Origin: Dichetophora obliterata
Taxonomy: Eukaryota; Arthropoda; Insecta; Diptera; Sciomyzidae
Direction: 5' to 3'
Assembly: GCA_963920525.1 (NCBI GenBank)
Contig: OY986437.1
Span: 28,477,063-28,541,062, forward strand
DNA: 64,000 nt
A program made the translations under genes and the position numbers. Shown one piece after another: positions 1-10,819 of the stretch (position 1 is its first letter; every line of letters begins with the position of its first letter). Under the pieces are notes generated by a model. It saw only the letters and a list, made by a program, of their open reading frames with translations, had not been told where the DNA came from and did not search any database.

Positions 1-1
1 C

Positions 2-628
2 CAAGCTGCCGTTAAATCTTTAGCTGCGATCAGTACCAACTCCAAACTGGTAAGGCAGTTTAAGGATGAACTGGCCCGGCTAAGTCACCAACTTAGCATT
101 ACCATAATCTGGGTTCCCGGCCATAGGAACATTTATGGTAATGAAAAGGCGGATGAATTGGCCAGGCGGGGTTCTTCCCTTTCCAGGGCGGAACCAATCG
201 AAGTTCCACTGAACACAGTCAAGGGAGGAATTCGTTCCTACTACTTAACCTTAGCCGGTCGAAGATGGAGAGAACTACCAACCTGCAGCACATCAAGAAT
301 TATATGGCCCCTTTACAACATAGGCAGAACTCAACAGATGCTCTCAAAGCCCCGGAACGACATAGCCAGATTAACGGCTATTATTACGGGTAACTGGTGC
401 ATCGGAGTTCATGCCGAGAGAATCGGACTACATTTCAACACCCACTGTCGCAGCTGCGATGACCCAAATGAAAAAGAAACACTAACACACTTTCTGTGCA
501 TCTGCCCGGCCCTGGCCAGGTCCAGACTAACAACGCTTGGCAGGCCCTTCCTCAGCAACCTAGAGGAACTCTCAACAACAAAAATCAACAATCTCCTAAC
601 GTTCATCAATCGCACCGGATGGTTATAA
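2..628 (+). mobile_element. LINE ORF2 3' end: RNase H plus Cys/His tail
   Basis: This frame is open from base 2 to the TAA at 626-628, so it is the 3' end of a longer gene that starts outside the window. The first ~55 codons show the end of an RNase H domain, with WVPGHRN followed by GNEKADELA, which carries the late catalytic/structural residues of the fold. About 85 residues later comes a Cys/His cluster (CRSC, then H, C and C) and a final TGWL. This order is that of non-LTR retrotransposons of the I/LOA/R1 group that carry RNase H. The visible part has no stop or frameshift, so it is less decayed than most copies here, but it is not a host gene. The bases after the stop are a 3' UTR that ends in a CCAA tandem tail. 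Confidence 0.85.
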
Positions 629-733
629 CCTAGCAGTGCGCTGCCCAGTCAACCAACAGAAACAAGAGGTTATGGTATCAAAACGGCTCACTAGAGCTAC
701 TTGGATCCTACTTGCATGTAGAATCACCATCTA

Positions 734-752
734 AACCAACCAACCAACCAAC
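734..752 (+). repeat. (CCAA)n tandem 3' tail of the LINE
   Basis: Four to five copies of CCAA lie about 110 bases after the stop codon of the RNase H ORF. I read them as the short tandem tail that some LINEs carry instead of poly(A). The LINE most likely ends here. Confidence 0.6.
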
Positions 753-859
753 GGGAAAATAATGATTTCGAGATTGTTTAATGCTTTTGTTGTTTATGTA
801 TGTATATATGACTGGTGCCGATAATACAGGCAGCTGCGCTAACGAAAATAGTAAAACTA

Positions 860-1740
860 TAATTGAGGTTCTGTGCGGTTCAGAAATCTGAACTCAAGGT
901 CATGCACTTCAACGCAAGAAGTCTAAATGATGTTAAAATGAATTACGTGAAGTATATTTTTGAAAAGTCTCCTGTTGACGTCATATGTGTTTCAGAAACC
1001 TGGTTTCATGAGGATGTTGATAACTCGTGCATGAACATGCGTAGTTTTAAATTATAACGTAATGATAGGTCTCATAAAAAAGGTGAAGGAGTAGCAATTT
1101 TCTGCAAGGAAAATTGAAATGTTTCAGTGTTAGGGAAATCCTGTGACACCGATGTTGAATAATTAAATATTAAACTATCCGACGATAGGACCCAAGTGTT
1201 TCTCTCTTGTGTGTACAACCCGAACCGCAGCTGCAGCCTTAAACCACTGTTTGGTGATATATCTAGATGATCCATTGATTTTGATTATTATATCCTTTGT
1301 GGTGATTTCAAAATAAATCTTCTGGCTAATGATAATCTTAGCAATGATTTTTTGGATTGCCTAGCCGAGGTTGGACTAAGTTAAGTTAACACAACGTTGC
1401 CAACAAGATTTACCAACAATGCCTGCCCCAGTTTACTTGATGTCTTCGTAACATCTGATGTATCGTCTGTACTCCTTTTTATCCAGATATCATTTGTTTC
1501 AGACCATGACCTAATTGTAGGCACATTTAACATTAATCTTGCACCTATTGCTTCTAAAACTTGCTTCACGTATCGAAACTTCAAATCTGTTGATATTGGC
1601 AAACTTTATGGGAATTATCTGAAATAAACTGGACCGATTGTTGGTTCTTTGGCTCAGTTGATGACAAGTTAAAATTTTTTTTGATAATATCTTAAATCTT
1701 TTTGAATCCAATGTTCCCCTGTGTGACAGGTCAGCAACAC
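860..1740 (+). pseudogene. Decayed jockey-type LINE endonuclease domain
   Basis: One reading frame (frame 2) carries an apurinic-like endonuclease interrupted by several stops. Seen in order: LKVMHFNARSLND (the usual N-terminal strand), VDVICVSETW (the catalytic SETW motif), GDFKINLL (the GDFN motif with N changed to K), and VSDHDLIVG (the terminal SDH motif). At about 1690-1735 the frame continues with NVPL, the normal linker towards the reverse transcriptase. There the 142-bp repeat array begins, so the RT is missing. The order and spacing fit jockey-clade ORF2. It is clearly dead: it has stops at about 1055, 1117, 1160, 1267, 1381 and 1627. Confidence 0.8.
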
Positions 1741-1764
1741 AACACATTTTATAGGAATAAAAAA

Positions 1765-3790
1765 CAAGAGGGAGAGACACCTCCGATACAAGCAAAACTA
1801 GCGATATCGAATAGTATTGGAGTTACAGGTTGCACAGCATCGGATTTCAGTATTCGACATCAATTTATACATGCAGTTTCATTGATAACATTTAATGAGC
1901 GTTGGAAAAGGGCGAGTGGCAGCTCCCATACAACCCAAATTTGTGCCATCGAATTGCTTTGAAGTTATAAGTCGCAGAGTATCAAAAATCAGTAATCGAC
2001 CTCAATTTATGCATGCAGTTTATTTGGTAACATTTTATGGGCGTTCGACAAGAAGGAGTGGAACCTATGATACAACTCCATTTTGCGATATGGAATAGCT
2101 ATGGAGTTATAGGTCACACAGCTATGAAATTCAGTATTCGACCTCAATCTACAAATGCATTTTTACTGATAACATTTATGGAATTGGACAAGCGGGCGTA
2201 GCACCTCCCGACAACCCAAATTTGCGTTATCGAATAGATTTGAAGTTATGGGGCACACGCCGTAAGAATTTAGTATTCACCCTTGATTTATACATGCAGT
2301 TTCATTAATAACATTTTATGGGCGTAGTAAAAAGGGGAGTGGCATCTCATACCAAACTTAAAGTTGTGCTATCGAATAGATTTGGAATTATAGGTCGCAC
2401 TGCGTGGGAATTCAGTATTCTACCACAACGTACACATGCAGTTTCACTGATTACATTTTATGAGCATTTGTAAAGGGGGCGTGGCACCTCCCATTTAACC
2501 CAAACTAGCGATAACGAATAGCTTTGAAGTTCTAGGTTACACAGCGTCAGAATGCAGTATTCGAACTCAATTTAGACATGCAGTTTCATTAATGACATGA
2601 TATGTGCGTAGTACAAGGGGGAGTGGCATCTTCCAAACAACCCAGAATTATGCTATGAAATAGCTTTGGAATTATTGGTCGCACAGCGTCAGAATTTAGT
2701 ATTCGATCCAAATTTACACATGCACTTTCATTGGTAACATTTTTTTGGGCGTTGGACAAGGGAGTGTGGCACCTCCCATACAACCCGAATTTGCGATATA
2801 GAATAGCTATTGAGTTATTTATCGCTTCGGATTTCAGTATTCGACCTAAATGTACACATGCCGTTTCATTGATAAAATTTTATAGGTGTTTGTAATAGGG
2901 GAGTGGCACTTCATATTTAACCGAAATTTGCGATATTGAATAGCTTTTGAGTTATAGGTGGCACAGCGTCAGAAGTCACTATTCGACCTCAATGCACACA
3001 TGCAATTTCATTGATTACATTTTATGGGCGTTAAAAAAGGGGATATGGCACCTCACATACAACCCAAATTTGTGCTAGCGAATAGCTTCAGAGTTATAAA
3101 TCGCATAGCCTCGGAATTCAGTATTTTACCTCAATTTAAACATGCAGTTTCACTGATAACATTTTTTGGGCGTAGGAAAAGGGAAAATAGCACTTCTCAT
3201 ATAACCCAAATATACAATATTGAATAGCTTTGAATTTACAGATCGCACAGCGTGGGAATTCAGTTTTCGACCTCAATTTACACATGCAGTTTTAATGATA
3301 AAATTGTATGTCGTTTGCAAGGGTGGCATGGCAACTCCTATTCAACCCAAATTTTCGATATCGAATAGCTTAGGAGTTACAGATCGCACAGATTTGGAAT
3401 TCAGTATTAGACTTTTACTGATAACATTTAAAAGCTTTTGTAAAGGGGGAATAGCACCTCCCATATAACCCAAATGTACTATATCAAATAGCTTTGAAGT
3501 TATAGATCGCAGAGCGTGGGAATTCAGTATTCGTCCTCAATTTACACATGCAGTTTCAGTGATAACATTTTAAGGACGTTGAAAAAAGGAACATGATACC
3601 TCCCATACAACCTTAATTTTTGCTATCAAATATCTTTGGAGTTATAGGTCGCACAGTGTCGGTATTTAGTATTCGGACTAAATTTACAAATGCAGGTTCA
3701 TTGGTAACATTTTATAGGGGCGGAATTAAATATTCAACCTCAATTGACACATTCAAGGGTGCGTGGCAGCACGCGCCAGGTTTCAGCTAG
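1765..3790 (+). mobile_element. Helitron-like element with 142-bp tandem array (copy A)
   Basis: The stretch is about 13 to 14 head-to-tail copies of one unit. The landmark ATGCAGTTTCA recurs at 1871, 2013, 2155, 2294, 2436, 2578, 2720, 2858, 3000, 3142, 3284, 3548 and 3690, so the period is 142 bp in most steps. Copies differ by many substitutions, and one near 3410 is shortened. The right end has a perfect 5-bp stem (GCGTG, loop GCAG, CACGC, 3761-3774), then CAGGTTTCAG and CTAG at 3787-3790, followed by T. This is the 3' signature of Helitrons. No Rep/helicase gene is present, so the copy is non-autonomous. Its 5' end is missing: the array abuts the LINE endonuclease remnant. Confidence 0.75.
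3761..3790 (+). other. Helitron 3' terminal hairpin and CTAG end
   Basis: A perfect 5-bp stem with a 4-base loop is followed 12 bases later by CTAG and a host T. Subterminal hairpin plus CTRR is the known Helitron 3' end. Confidence 0.7.
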
Positions 3791-4237
3791 TTTAATTATA
3801 AAACAAGGCACCAAAAATTCAAAACAAAACTCAGCCATATATTTTTTTTGGGGGTGAAATTTAATTTTTGATATTATTTTTGATATCATTTTGATATCAT
3901 TATACTATTTTTGAGCCCAACCCATATTACGGTGGGTAAATTTTTCTCACTTTTGATTGTTTTGGACCATTTTTATCGATATCTTTGAGATATTTCAAAG
4001 ATATTTGGGCTGGTTCTTAAATTGATCTAACGTAGAGAAAGTGTGAAAAAGCTGTAGTAGCTAAACTCTATTGTTATTGCATGATATTCCTGAACGATTT
4101 TTGGGGACTTAATAAATTTATTTTTAAAGAGTTTTAGAGAGAAGGCTTTATTTCGTAGAGTTTAATTTTATGGCGTTTTATTCCATTATGAATTCTAAGT
4201 CATTATCTAAGACCCAATTTTAAGGTCTTTAATAAAA
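3791..4237. other. No gene seen; AT-rich
   Basis: There is a run of TGATATCATTTTTGATATC-like words near 3870-3905 and nothing I can assign to a gene or named element. Confidence 0.5.
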
Positions 4238-4915
4238 TATACTAGTGTAAATGCCTGTCCTATGACGAGTCTTCCACGCACTTCCTTTTTGGAGCCACTT
4301 GCCGAGTACTTTTTTCTCTTCTTAAAGCTAGACTTTTTATTCACTTGGTTTTTGCAAAACACAAATATACTACTTTAAATAACACACTAGGTATTGAAGT
4401 AGTGTTGAAAAAATAGCAACCATCAGCCACGTTGCAACTCGCTACGAAGAATTTAATTAAATTCGTAATAACTTATTTATAAAAGGAGTAATTAGATCAG
4501 AAACGTACTATTGTAAAAACTTAATTACTAAAAACTCAATATTGTCACTGATAAGTATTAAATATATTTTCTGTGCAAACTTTCAGGCTGAAAATTTTTG
4601 AGAATAGTATGTCTAGTAAAAGTGCTTTACTGTCAAAAAATAATTACAGTTTGTGAAATATTGTGTGTGGAGCAGCATGCTTGCATTTTATATATACATA
4701 TATACTAGTATAAAAGCCTGTCTTACGACAGGTCCTCCGCAGACTTCTTTTTGGAGCCATTTGCCGAAAGCACTTTTTCTCTCTTTAAAGCTTGATTTAC
4801 ATGCTTGTCTTTTATATATTAAGATGTGCATACTTTCAGGCTGAACGTGTTTGAGAACTGTTTGAGCGATATTGGGCACGGAGCAGCGTGCTTGCCTTTT
4901 ATATATTAAGAAGAT
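4238..4915 (+). repeat. Interspersed repeat family 'TAGTATAAA..CCTGTC', two direct copies
   Basis: Two related blocks begin with ACTAGTGTAAATGCCTGTC (4238) and ACTAGTATAAAAGCCTGTC (about 4703), about 465 bases apart. Both continue with a GACRRGTC half that pairs with CCTGTC (hairpin near 4715-4731), then TTTTTGGAGCCA and a CTCTTTAAAG-like word. Between and after them are two copies of a second motif, TTTCAGGCTGAA followed by GGAGCAGCRTGCTTGC (about 4580-4690 and 4835-4900). The second motif recurs in opposite orientation at 44640-44860. It has no coding content. It is probably a Helitron-type or MITE-type short repeat. Confidence 0.55.
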
Positions 4916-5665
4916 AGTGTTTATTTAATAATTTAAATTGATGATATATTTTATGAACTTTTTATTTTTTTGATATTTTTTTGAATAACTAACATTTATA
5001 AATTAAAAAACTGAAGCATTTGAAAAAAAAAATAAAATAAGTAAAGTTGCAAAAAGTAAAGTTAAAACTAATGTCACTGTAGGCATATTTTGATTTTTGT
5101 TTGGGTCTGTTTTTTAATGAGCCGTTAAGTTACAGAGCTCAAAAGCAAATTATATATAAGTTCTTGTTTTGCTTTAAAATTTTCTGGTCTAAGTTTATTA
5201 CGAAAAAACGTTATACTTTAAAGAAGGAAATAAAGTTCCAATACACGAATTAACATACAAAGTATTAGTTTATTGGACCATTCCACGGTCACGTACAGAC
5301 AAATTCAACTATTTTTTTTTAAATTTTTTGGATAGTCAATTCTAAAATTACTTATTGGAAGTGAAGTATTTTTGTCTAATTAAATAGATTGCATACTATT
5401 TCTGCATTGCACGTTTAAACTTTCTTAAAAATTCATTAAATGCAAAAGTTAAAATTAAAATTACTATGTTATAGCGTCATTAGTAATAATCGTTAAATTT
5501 TAATACAATATAACTCTAAAGCCACTGCTTTTGATTTTAAAATTATATGTTCTTATAATACTGATATTGAATATCAAGATATCGCAAAAAAGTACAAAGG
5601 ACGTTATACCCATTCGTCAATCACCTTTCTGGCAAAAACACCCGAAAGACCGATTGACGCTCATA
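4916..5665. other. No gene seen; very AT-rich
   Basis: Low-complexity A+T sequence with no splice-flanked open frame or recognisable domain. Confidence 0.5.
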
Positions 5666-6235
5666 TTTGTTGAAACATAGATACAAATTTGCTTTAAGCT
5701 TCACAACATGCTAACAGGAATGGTAGGTCTGTAGAAACGGCCCTGCATTCCCTGGTGGGCTTTATAGAAAGAACATGGAGGTGTGTTCCTTACATCATTC
5801 AAGAGAAGGTACAACGGCAAAGTTGCTGCCTGACTTGAAACATAAGGCATGCTACTTCCGTCATGCAAACTGGCTCTAAGGCAACATGCAATAGAAAAGG
5901 CTAATTTCAGGTATATTCATAGTACCACTTCTAACAGGTGTGGCCCAGTTTCGCCCAGTGTGGCCCATGAGGAAGAGGAAGAGACGGTATCGCTTCTTTT
6001 CTGTTCATGCCCCGCTCTGCCCCGAAGAAGGCTTAAGCATTTAGGGACACTATTTTTTTAAGATCTCAGGGATCTTGAGAAGGAAGAAGTTAGGCGTGTA
6101 CTTCTATCTATTATTAGTACTGGTGGTTTCAGGACAGTGCCAAAGAGAGTAGAGGTCAGGAGTTGATACACTGTGGTACCTCAATGGACCAAGTATATGG
6201 CCGACAACCTAACCTAACCTAACCTAACCTAACCT
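5666..6235 (+). pseudogene. Internally deleted LINE: RT fragment joined to C-terminal Cys tail
   Basis: At about 5725-5790 a frame reads GRSVETALHSLVGFIERT, a piece I recognise from the finger/palm region of RNase H-bearing insect LINE reverse transcriptases. The catalytic core is gone. From 5849 the sequence jumps to the far C-terminus: AHEEEEETVS, then LFCSCPALPRRRLKHLG, the Cys-rich tail that follows RNase H in these elements. A stop follows, but the frame still shows the usual end of the protein (LRDLEKEEVRRVLL). The 3' end is at 6208-6235, a run of CCTAA. It is a dead copy with an internal deletion. Confidence 0.7.
6208..6235 (+). repeat. (CCTAA)5 tail at the LINE 3' end
   Basis: Five perfect CCTAA units plus CCT terminate the LINE remnant. 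The unit equals the arthropod telomere repeat TTAGG read on the other strand, but its place at a LINE 3' end makes it a retrotransposon tail. Confidence 0.75.
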
Positions 6236-7662
6236 TATGTTGAGTATTAAATAAATAAATATTTAAATGATCGGGATTGTATTAAATTCGTTTGCTTGGA
6301 ATCATATTTCTATTTAGTATAACATTTTTTTTTAATTTTTGTTTTTGAGTTATATATCTATCAAATCAAATTTAACGCCACTTTTTTGGGCAAACTTTCA
6401 TTTTGTAAATTATATAATGAAAAATGACCCCAACCAAATGAAAATAGTCCCCAAAATAAATATTGGATTTGGAAATTTTTCAAACCAACAAACAGAAATT
6501 AATTTTGACCCTAAACTTTTTGAGCAATTTTTTTATTCTTATTTTGGGGCATTGTTTCATTTTACCAATATGAAAAAGGCCACAAACGCTGAAAATAAGT
6601 CCCATAATTTTTGGCTTATTTTTTAGGGCTTTGGGGTCGAATTTCATAGCGCCATTTATGTCAAGCCTGATTTTCTATTTGCATTACTTATTTGTTACAA
6701 CCTTTACTGAAACAGTACATATTTGCTTTAAAACCAAGTTTGTCAAAATAAAATGAAAGCTAACGGTAAAAAAACTTGGAGTTATTGATTTTTTCTTAAA
6801 ATGTTCTTTTCTTTACTATCAATCTCTATGACTGGATTTTTTAATTTCTAATTCTTTATTCAAAGTTATGTATTGAAAAATTCCATATTTCAATTCAGTT
6901 GAAAACATAAAGTGTAAAAAAGATCTTTCATTTCAAAAAGTACTAAATTTACAGTAAAATTTTGTGGAACAAAAATTGTTTTATTTTAAAATTGTATATT
7001 TTTTTAGAATTTTTTGAGCCGTTTTATTTTATTTTAAAAATTTAAAGTTTATCCTATTACTAAAACTCATATTGAAAATCTATGATATTCCATTTAATTG
7101 AAGAATTTACATTTTTAATACATTTAAAATTTAAGAAAAATAAAATTTTAAAACAAAAATTGAATATAGGTTATTCAAAATCGAATCTTTAATACGCAAA
7201 ACTCGAAAAATATGAACATTTTGGTTTAATTTTAATTTGACAAGCTTGGTTTTTAGTAAAAATTTGCTACTTCAATGAAAACTGTGACCAATGGGAAATA
7301 AAAGCGGAAAATACGATCAGAAAATTGCTATAAAAATAGTTCAAAAACAAACATTTAAAAAACGTTCTTTCACTGACTCAAAGTTATGAAAAATCTTTAA
7401 ATCATTTAAGAAAGTATTCCACTAGCTTAAGTTCTACGATAAGAAAATAAATTTGGATAAAACAGTTGGGCTTTATCCCACTGTACGTCATCTTTGTGGT
7501 ACTCCGCAAGTAGCACACCGAAGCGCAATGCTTAAATTTGACACAGTTGACTAACTCACAATCTACCCGTTCATAGTCTACTAGCATACACGCTTATTAG
7601 CCGCTATCGCGCCCTTCTTTTATCGTTTTATAAATACTTAATTTGCTCAAATACTGACTTAC
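6236..7662. other. No gene seen; presumed intron of the NWD-like gene
   Basis: AT-rich DNA lies downstream, in gene orientation, of the last visible NWD-like exon. I looked on the minus strand for an exon that would complete the split arginine codon left at 7663 and found none with convincing homology. The next exon is probably beyond the left edge. Confidence 0.5.
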
Positions 7663-7895
7663 CGATAGTCCTCCTTTAGCACATATCCTTGTGCTGCTCG
7701 GCTGCCCCTTTCCACTTGTCTACCAAGGTTCTCCTCTGCACCATCTTCACTCTGCTCCTGTCGTCTTTCATACCATTTGCTAAGTAGCAGGCGCTCTTCG
7801 CTACTTGTAGCTGTGTCTGTGCTAATGACCTGGTAGATATCCTCGTCAATGTGTGCAGGAAGCGGCATGCGACCGATGCTGCCGCCAATCAACGC
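7663..7895 (-). CDS. NWD-like protein, exon 4
   Basis: The acceptor TTTTAG at 7897-7896 is followed by GCG TTG ATT (ALI), so the join with exon 3 reads FFIALIGGSIGRMPLP. This matches the family's FVALIGDQYG-R-IP core. The exon continues with ahelical segment (EERLLLSKWYERR), a charged stretch rich in E, R and Q that I do not know from vertebrate members, and GYVLKEDY. It ends CG/GTAAGT (donor 7662-7661), leaving a split codon. In vertebrate NWD proteins the equivalent position is a conserved PxxYVL, so the frame is sound. The NACHT and WD40 parts are expected off the left edge. Confidence 0.8.
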
Positions 7896-8114
7896 CTAAA
7901 AGCAGTCAATGTGTTTGAAAGGCATAAATAAAAAGTGTCGGAAGTAAAAGTGAAGCAGTTTATAAGAAACGTAGTAGTAAAGGAAGACCAAGAAACCAAG
8001 ATAAAAAAAAACACAACTAGAAATAAAGGCCAGACAGGAAGGAAATGTCTTTGGGTGTAGGGTCACAATCAAGCAGGGTTCAGTGCCCTCCATTTATGGC
8101 GCAGTCTTACTTAC

Positions 8115-8249
8115 AATAAAGAAAACACTTTTAGAGCTGCGATGACAGGCTTCGATTTCATCCAAGTAGTCGTGTAGAATGTAAGGATCCTGCTCGATTT
8201 GTGTGACGTTGAGCGGTCCGGTGCCAAAGTGCATGTCGACTATTTCAAT
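8115..8249 (-). CDS. NWD-like protein, exon 3
   Basis: The exon has exactly 45 codons between CTGACAG/ATTG (acceptor) and ATT/GTAAGT (donor), phase 0 on both sides. It reads IEIVDMHFGTGPLN, then EIEACHRSSKSVFFI. The family equivalent is VVDMRWG followed by a Cys-bearing helix, EIEACQRLS-G-FVALIG. Here the usual MRWG is MHFG, so the tryptophan is replaced by Phe. Introns 2 and 3 are short (132 and 219 bases). Confidence 0.85.
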
Positions 8250-8381
8250 CTGTCAGAGGGAAGAGAAAAAGAGAAAGGGAGAGGTATAAAATTACAGTCA
8301 AATATATATTATTCTATGCAAGAACAAAATAGCTTTATGAGAAATTGTGTATTTATAATGTGCAATTATTTTGGAACTCAC

Positions 8382-8461
8382 CTCGATTTGTCGATCGTCA
8401 TAAAGTGCTTGCATCTCGGGACCAACCAGTTCAAGCATCATGCGTCGCTCCTGACAAAATT
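8382..8461 (-). CDS. NWD-like protein, exon 2
   Basis: A polypyrimidine-TGCAG acceptor lies just above 8461. The exon has two bases finishing the codon from exon 1, then 26 codons, FCQERRMMLELVGPEMQAL to DDRQIE, and a GAG/GTGAGT donor at 8381-8380. The content is the ER-containing helix and following strand of the DUF4062-like domain. The preceding intron is about 4.0 kb and holds a mariner remnant and an inverted-repeat element. Confidence 0.8.
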
Positions 8462-8587
8462 CTGCAAAAAAAAAAGATATTTAAATCTATGTGTACATTT
8501 TGAGTTAAGAAATGTGCATGTACACTGAAAAATGTGGAATGTAAAGAAAAAACAAACACCTATAAATTTTAATGTTATACCAAGCAG

Positions 8588-8870
8588 AGAACCGCACAAG
8601 CCTACTTGAAGTCTATTTCAAGTACTTACTTAAAATACAAGTTCAAGCTAGCTTGAGCTTGATAATTTTGAATCAAGTATAGCTTGTAATTGAATATAAA
8701 TAAGCCCACGAAAACTTGCGACTTGCAAGTATGCTAGCTTACAAGCAAACTGCACGAAATTTAAAGTAAAAGAAAGCTTGATGCCTTGAGTAAAAGGCTT
8801 GAAAAGCTTGAAATTGAAGGCAAGTAGCCAATTAGAGCAAGTATCCACAAATTAACAGAGCAATGAGCTT
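8588..8870. repeat. CAAG/CTTG-rich intronic stretch
   Basis: CAAG or CTTG recurs more than twenty times in under 300 bases, including the perfect 12-bp palindrome CAAGCTAGCTTG near 8645-8656. There is no fixed period and no coding frame. Confidence 0.45.
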
Positions 8871-8954
8871 GTGTAGGAAAAGCTTAAGCGTATTAGGACT
8901 TTTAAGGGTTCTGTGGACTCCGTGGTTGGCAGTATTAGGTGGTAGATGATTTCG

Positions 8955-9319
8955 GATCTGATGTCAGAATTTAAAATTCAAGATGGCGGATAGAGTTGCC
9001 ACATAGATTTTTTGGTATTTTTGCGAATTCTTTTAATTTTGAAATTCTGACAACGGATTTGATTTCGGATATAATGTCACAGTTTTAAAATTTAAGATGG
9101 AGGTAAGGGTTGCCACCTTAATTTTTGCCAAAGAATTTCCACCTATTATTTCAAAATTTTATAATTTTGAAATTCTGACCAAGGATTCGGATTCAGCGAC
9201 CCCTTTTTGGAGCATAATTTTTTTTTGCCAGCCCCGAATTCATAAAAATGCAAAAAAATGAAGGTGGCAACCCTATCCACCATCTTGAATTTTAAAATTC
9301 TGACTTCAGATGCGATATC
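8955..9319. repeat. Inverted-repeat element with three motif copies
   Basis: A ~50-base motif (GATGTCAGAATTT, CAAGATGGCGGATAG, GTTGCCAC) occurs at 8955-9002, in the same orientation at 9061-9118, and inverted at 9261-9319. The outer pair is about 85% alike by eye. No transposase is visible. It looks like a MITE or foldback relic in intron 1 of the NWD-like gene. Confidence 0.6.
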
Positions 9320-10800
9320 AGCGACCCCCTAACACTGATAAATGATGTTGAAAACTCTTCAAAATTCATATGATTAGGTGGCAGCCCTATTATTCAATCT
9401 TGAAAATCTTGAAGTTGGTGTAAAAAAATGTCTAGTTAGGCGCTGACGACCGCTGATTAAAATTATCAAAATGATCCAAATGATCTATTGCCATATATTG
9501 CTTTTTGTTTTTTTATTTTATTTATTTTATTGCTCATCCTACCCTAAACCATTAAATTTCATTGCTTGTGGTGTTGACGAACAAAAACACGCCATGCTTG
9601 GATTGCCGAGAGAGAAAGTGTGTATTGCTTGTCGTTGTAGGCTATCGTTTGCTGTTGAGCAAATCAAACTCTCAAGTTTAATTAGATGACAGTCAACTGT
9701 GAGCAATGCAATAAATCACAGTGTGTGTACGTTCAAATAGATGCACCGACGCAGGGCTTTAGTGTGAAAATATTGATTTATTTTGCTCCGTTTGCGGTCA
9801 TCAAATCAGAAAAAAAAGTTCTACAACATTGCAAAAGGAAAAGAATCTTTTCACTGGTCAATTCAAGAAAGCATATAAGTTGTTTTTCGACTAAGTAGAC
9901 TTGACCGGTGAAAATAATACAGTGTGTCGCCAATGTTATAACAATCTCATGGCATGGTTGAGTGGAGGCAAACATAGTATCCAGGGCCATCAACATTATA
10001 AACATAATACGAATATTTTTTTTTATAATTTTTGTAATAGATAGCATAGTATTGTAGTGCCATCCCTGCTGAGACTACTAATCCCTACAACACTGAATCA
10101 TTATTACTAAATATCTATGCTACTACTTTTTGTTACAACCCTAACTCTAAATGACAACCCATACCACCTAAGAACTAAGATCAATAAAATCAGTAATAGT
10201 ATAAAAATGAAACCTGCAACATGCCTTTTCACTTAAGGGAGAAGGCTTTATAGTATCTCAATGTTGAAGTAAAGAAAAAACAAATTAAATTAAAAATTTT
10301 CGGGAAATTTTTCACTTTTGCGGCTACCTAAGCGCTACCTAAACGGTGTTGAGAATCATTCCTAGGAAGTTTACACGTTCTTAAAAGTTGTTTATTGAGA
10401 TCTTAGGTTCTTTTTTGTAGTTGATTATTTCCTTGAATTTTGAACGGTTGGCTACCTATGGACCTGAACAGGTGAAAAAAGGTAATTTTTTTTTTAATTT
10501 TTTTAAAGTTTTTTGCAATTTTCACCTTGAAGATGAAGTTTTTTCTTATTTTATATTTTGACAATTTTTGTTCTTTATGACAAGAGCTACAACTTTGCCT
10601 CGAATAGTAAATCAAGTTTCCGAACGGCTTGCAAGATATGAGCTTGAGAAAATGATAATTTTTTTACAAAAATGACACCGAGGCCCCACATCTTTGGGGG
10701 CCCATAAAAAAAACCTGGAGGACTTTGGACAAAACTGGGAGACAGGGGTCTTTTGTTTTTGGTTTTTTATCACGTAGTTATGGCCGTATATGGTTATTTT
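9320..10800. other. Intron 1 filler; one Cys-rich ORF fragment, no recognised gene
   Basis: At 9545-9740 (+) there are short open stretches with Cys pairs (VCIACRCRL, then CEQCNKSQC) and a stop between them. Their base composition is higher in GC than the surroundings, so they could be a gene or transposon fragment. I cannot name it. The rest is AT-rich. Confidence 0.4.
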
Positions 10801-10819
10801 GCCATGACTTAAAAAATTA

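Noticed and set aside
1702..3468. Several ORFs of 64-86 codons across the 142-bp array
   Set aside because: They are the same repeat unit read in different frames, with no conserved protein and changing frames between units.
1765..3790. CRISPR-like regular repetition
   Set aside because: The units are adjacent, 142 bp long and diverged with no unique spacers, and the genome is eukaryotic.
6208..6235. Interstitial telomere
   Set aside because: The CCTAA run is short and sits exactly at a LINE 3' end; other LINEs here have comparable tails.
8199..8528. 109-codon plus-strand ORF
   Set aside because: It lies opposite exons 2 and 3 and intron 2 of the NWD-like gene, which have splice sites and homology on the minus strand.
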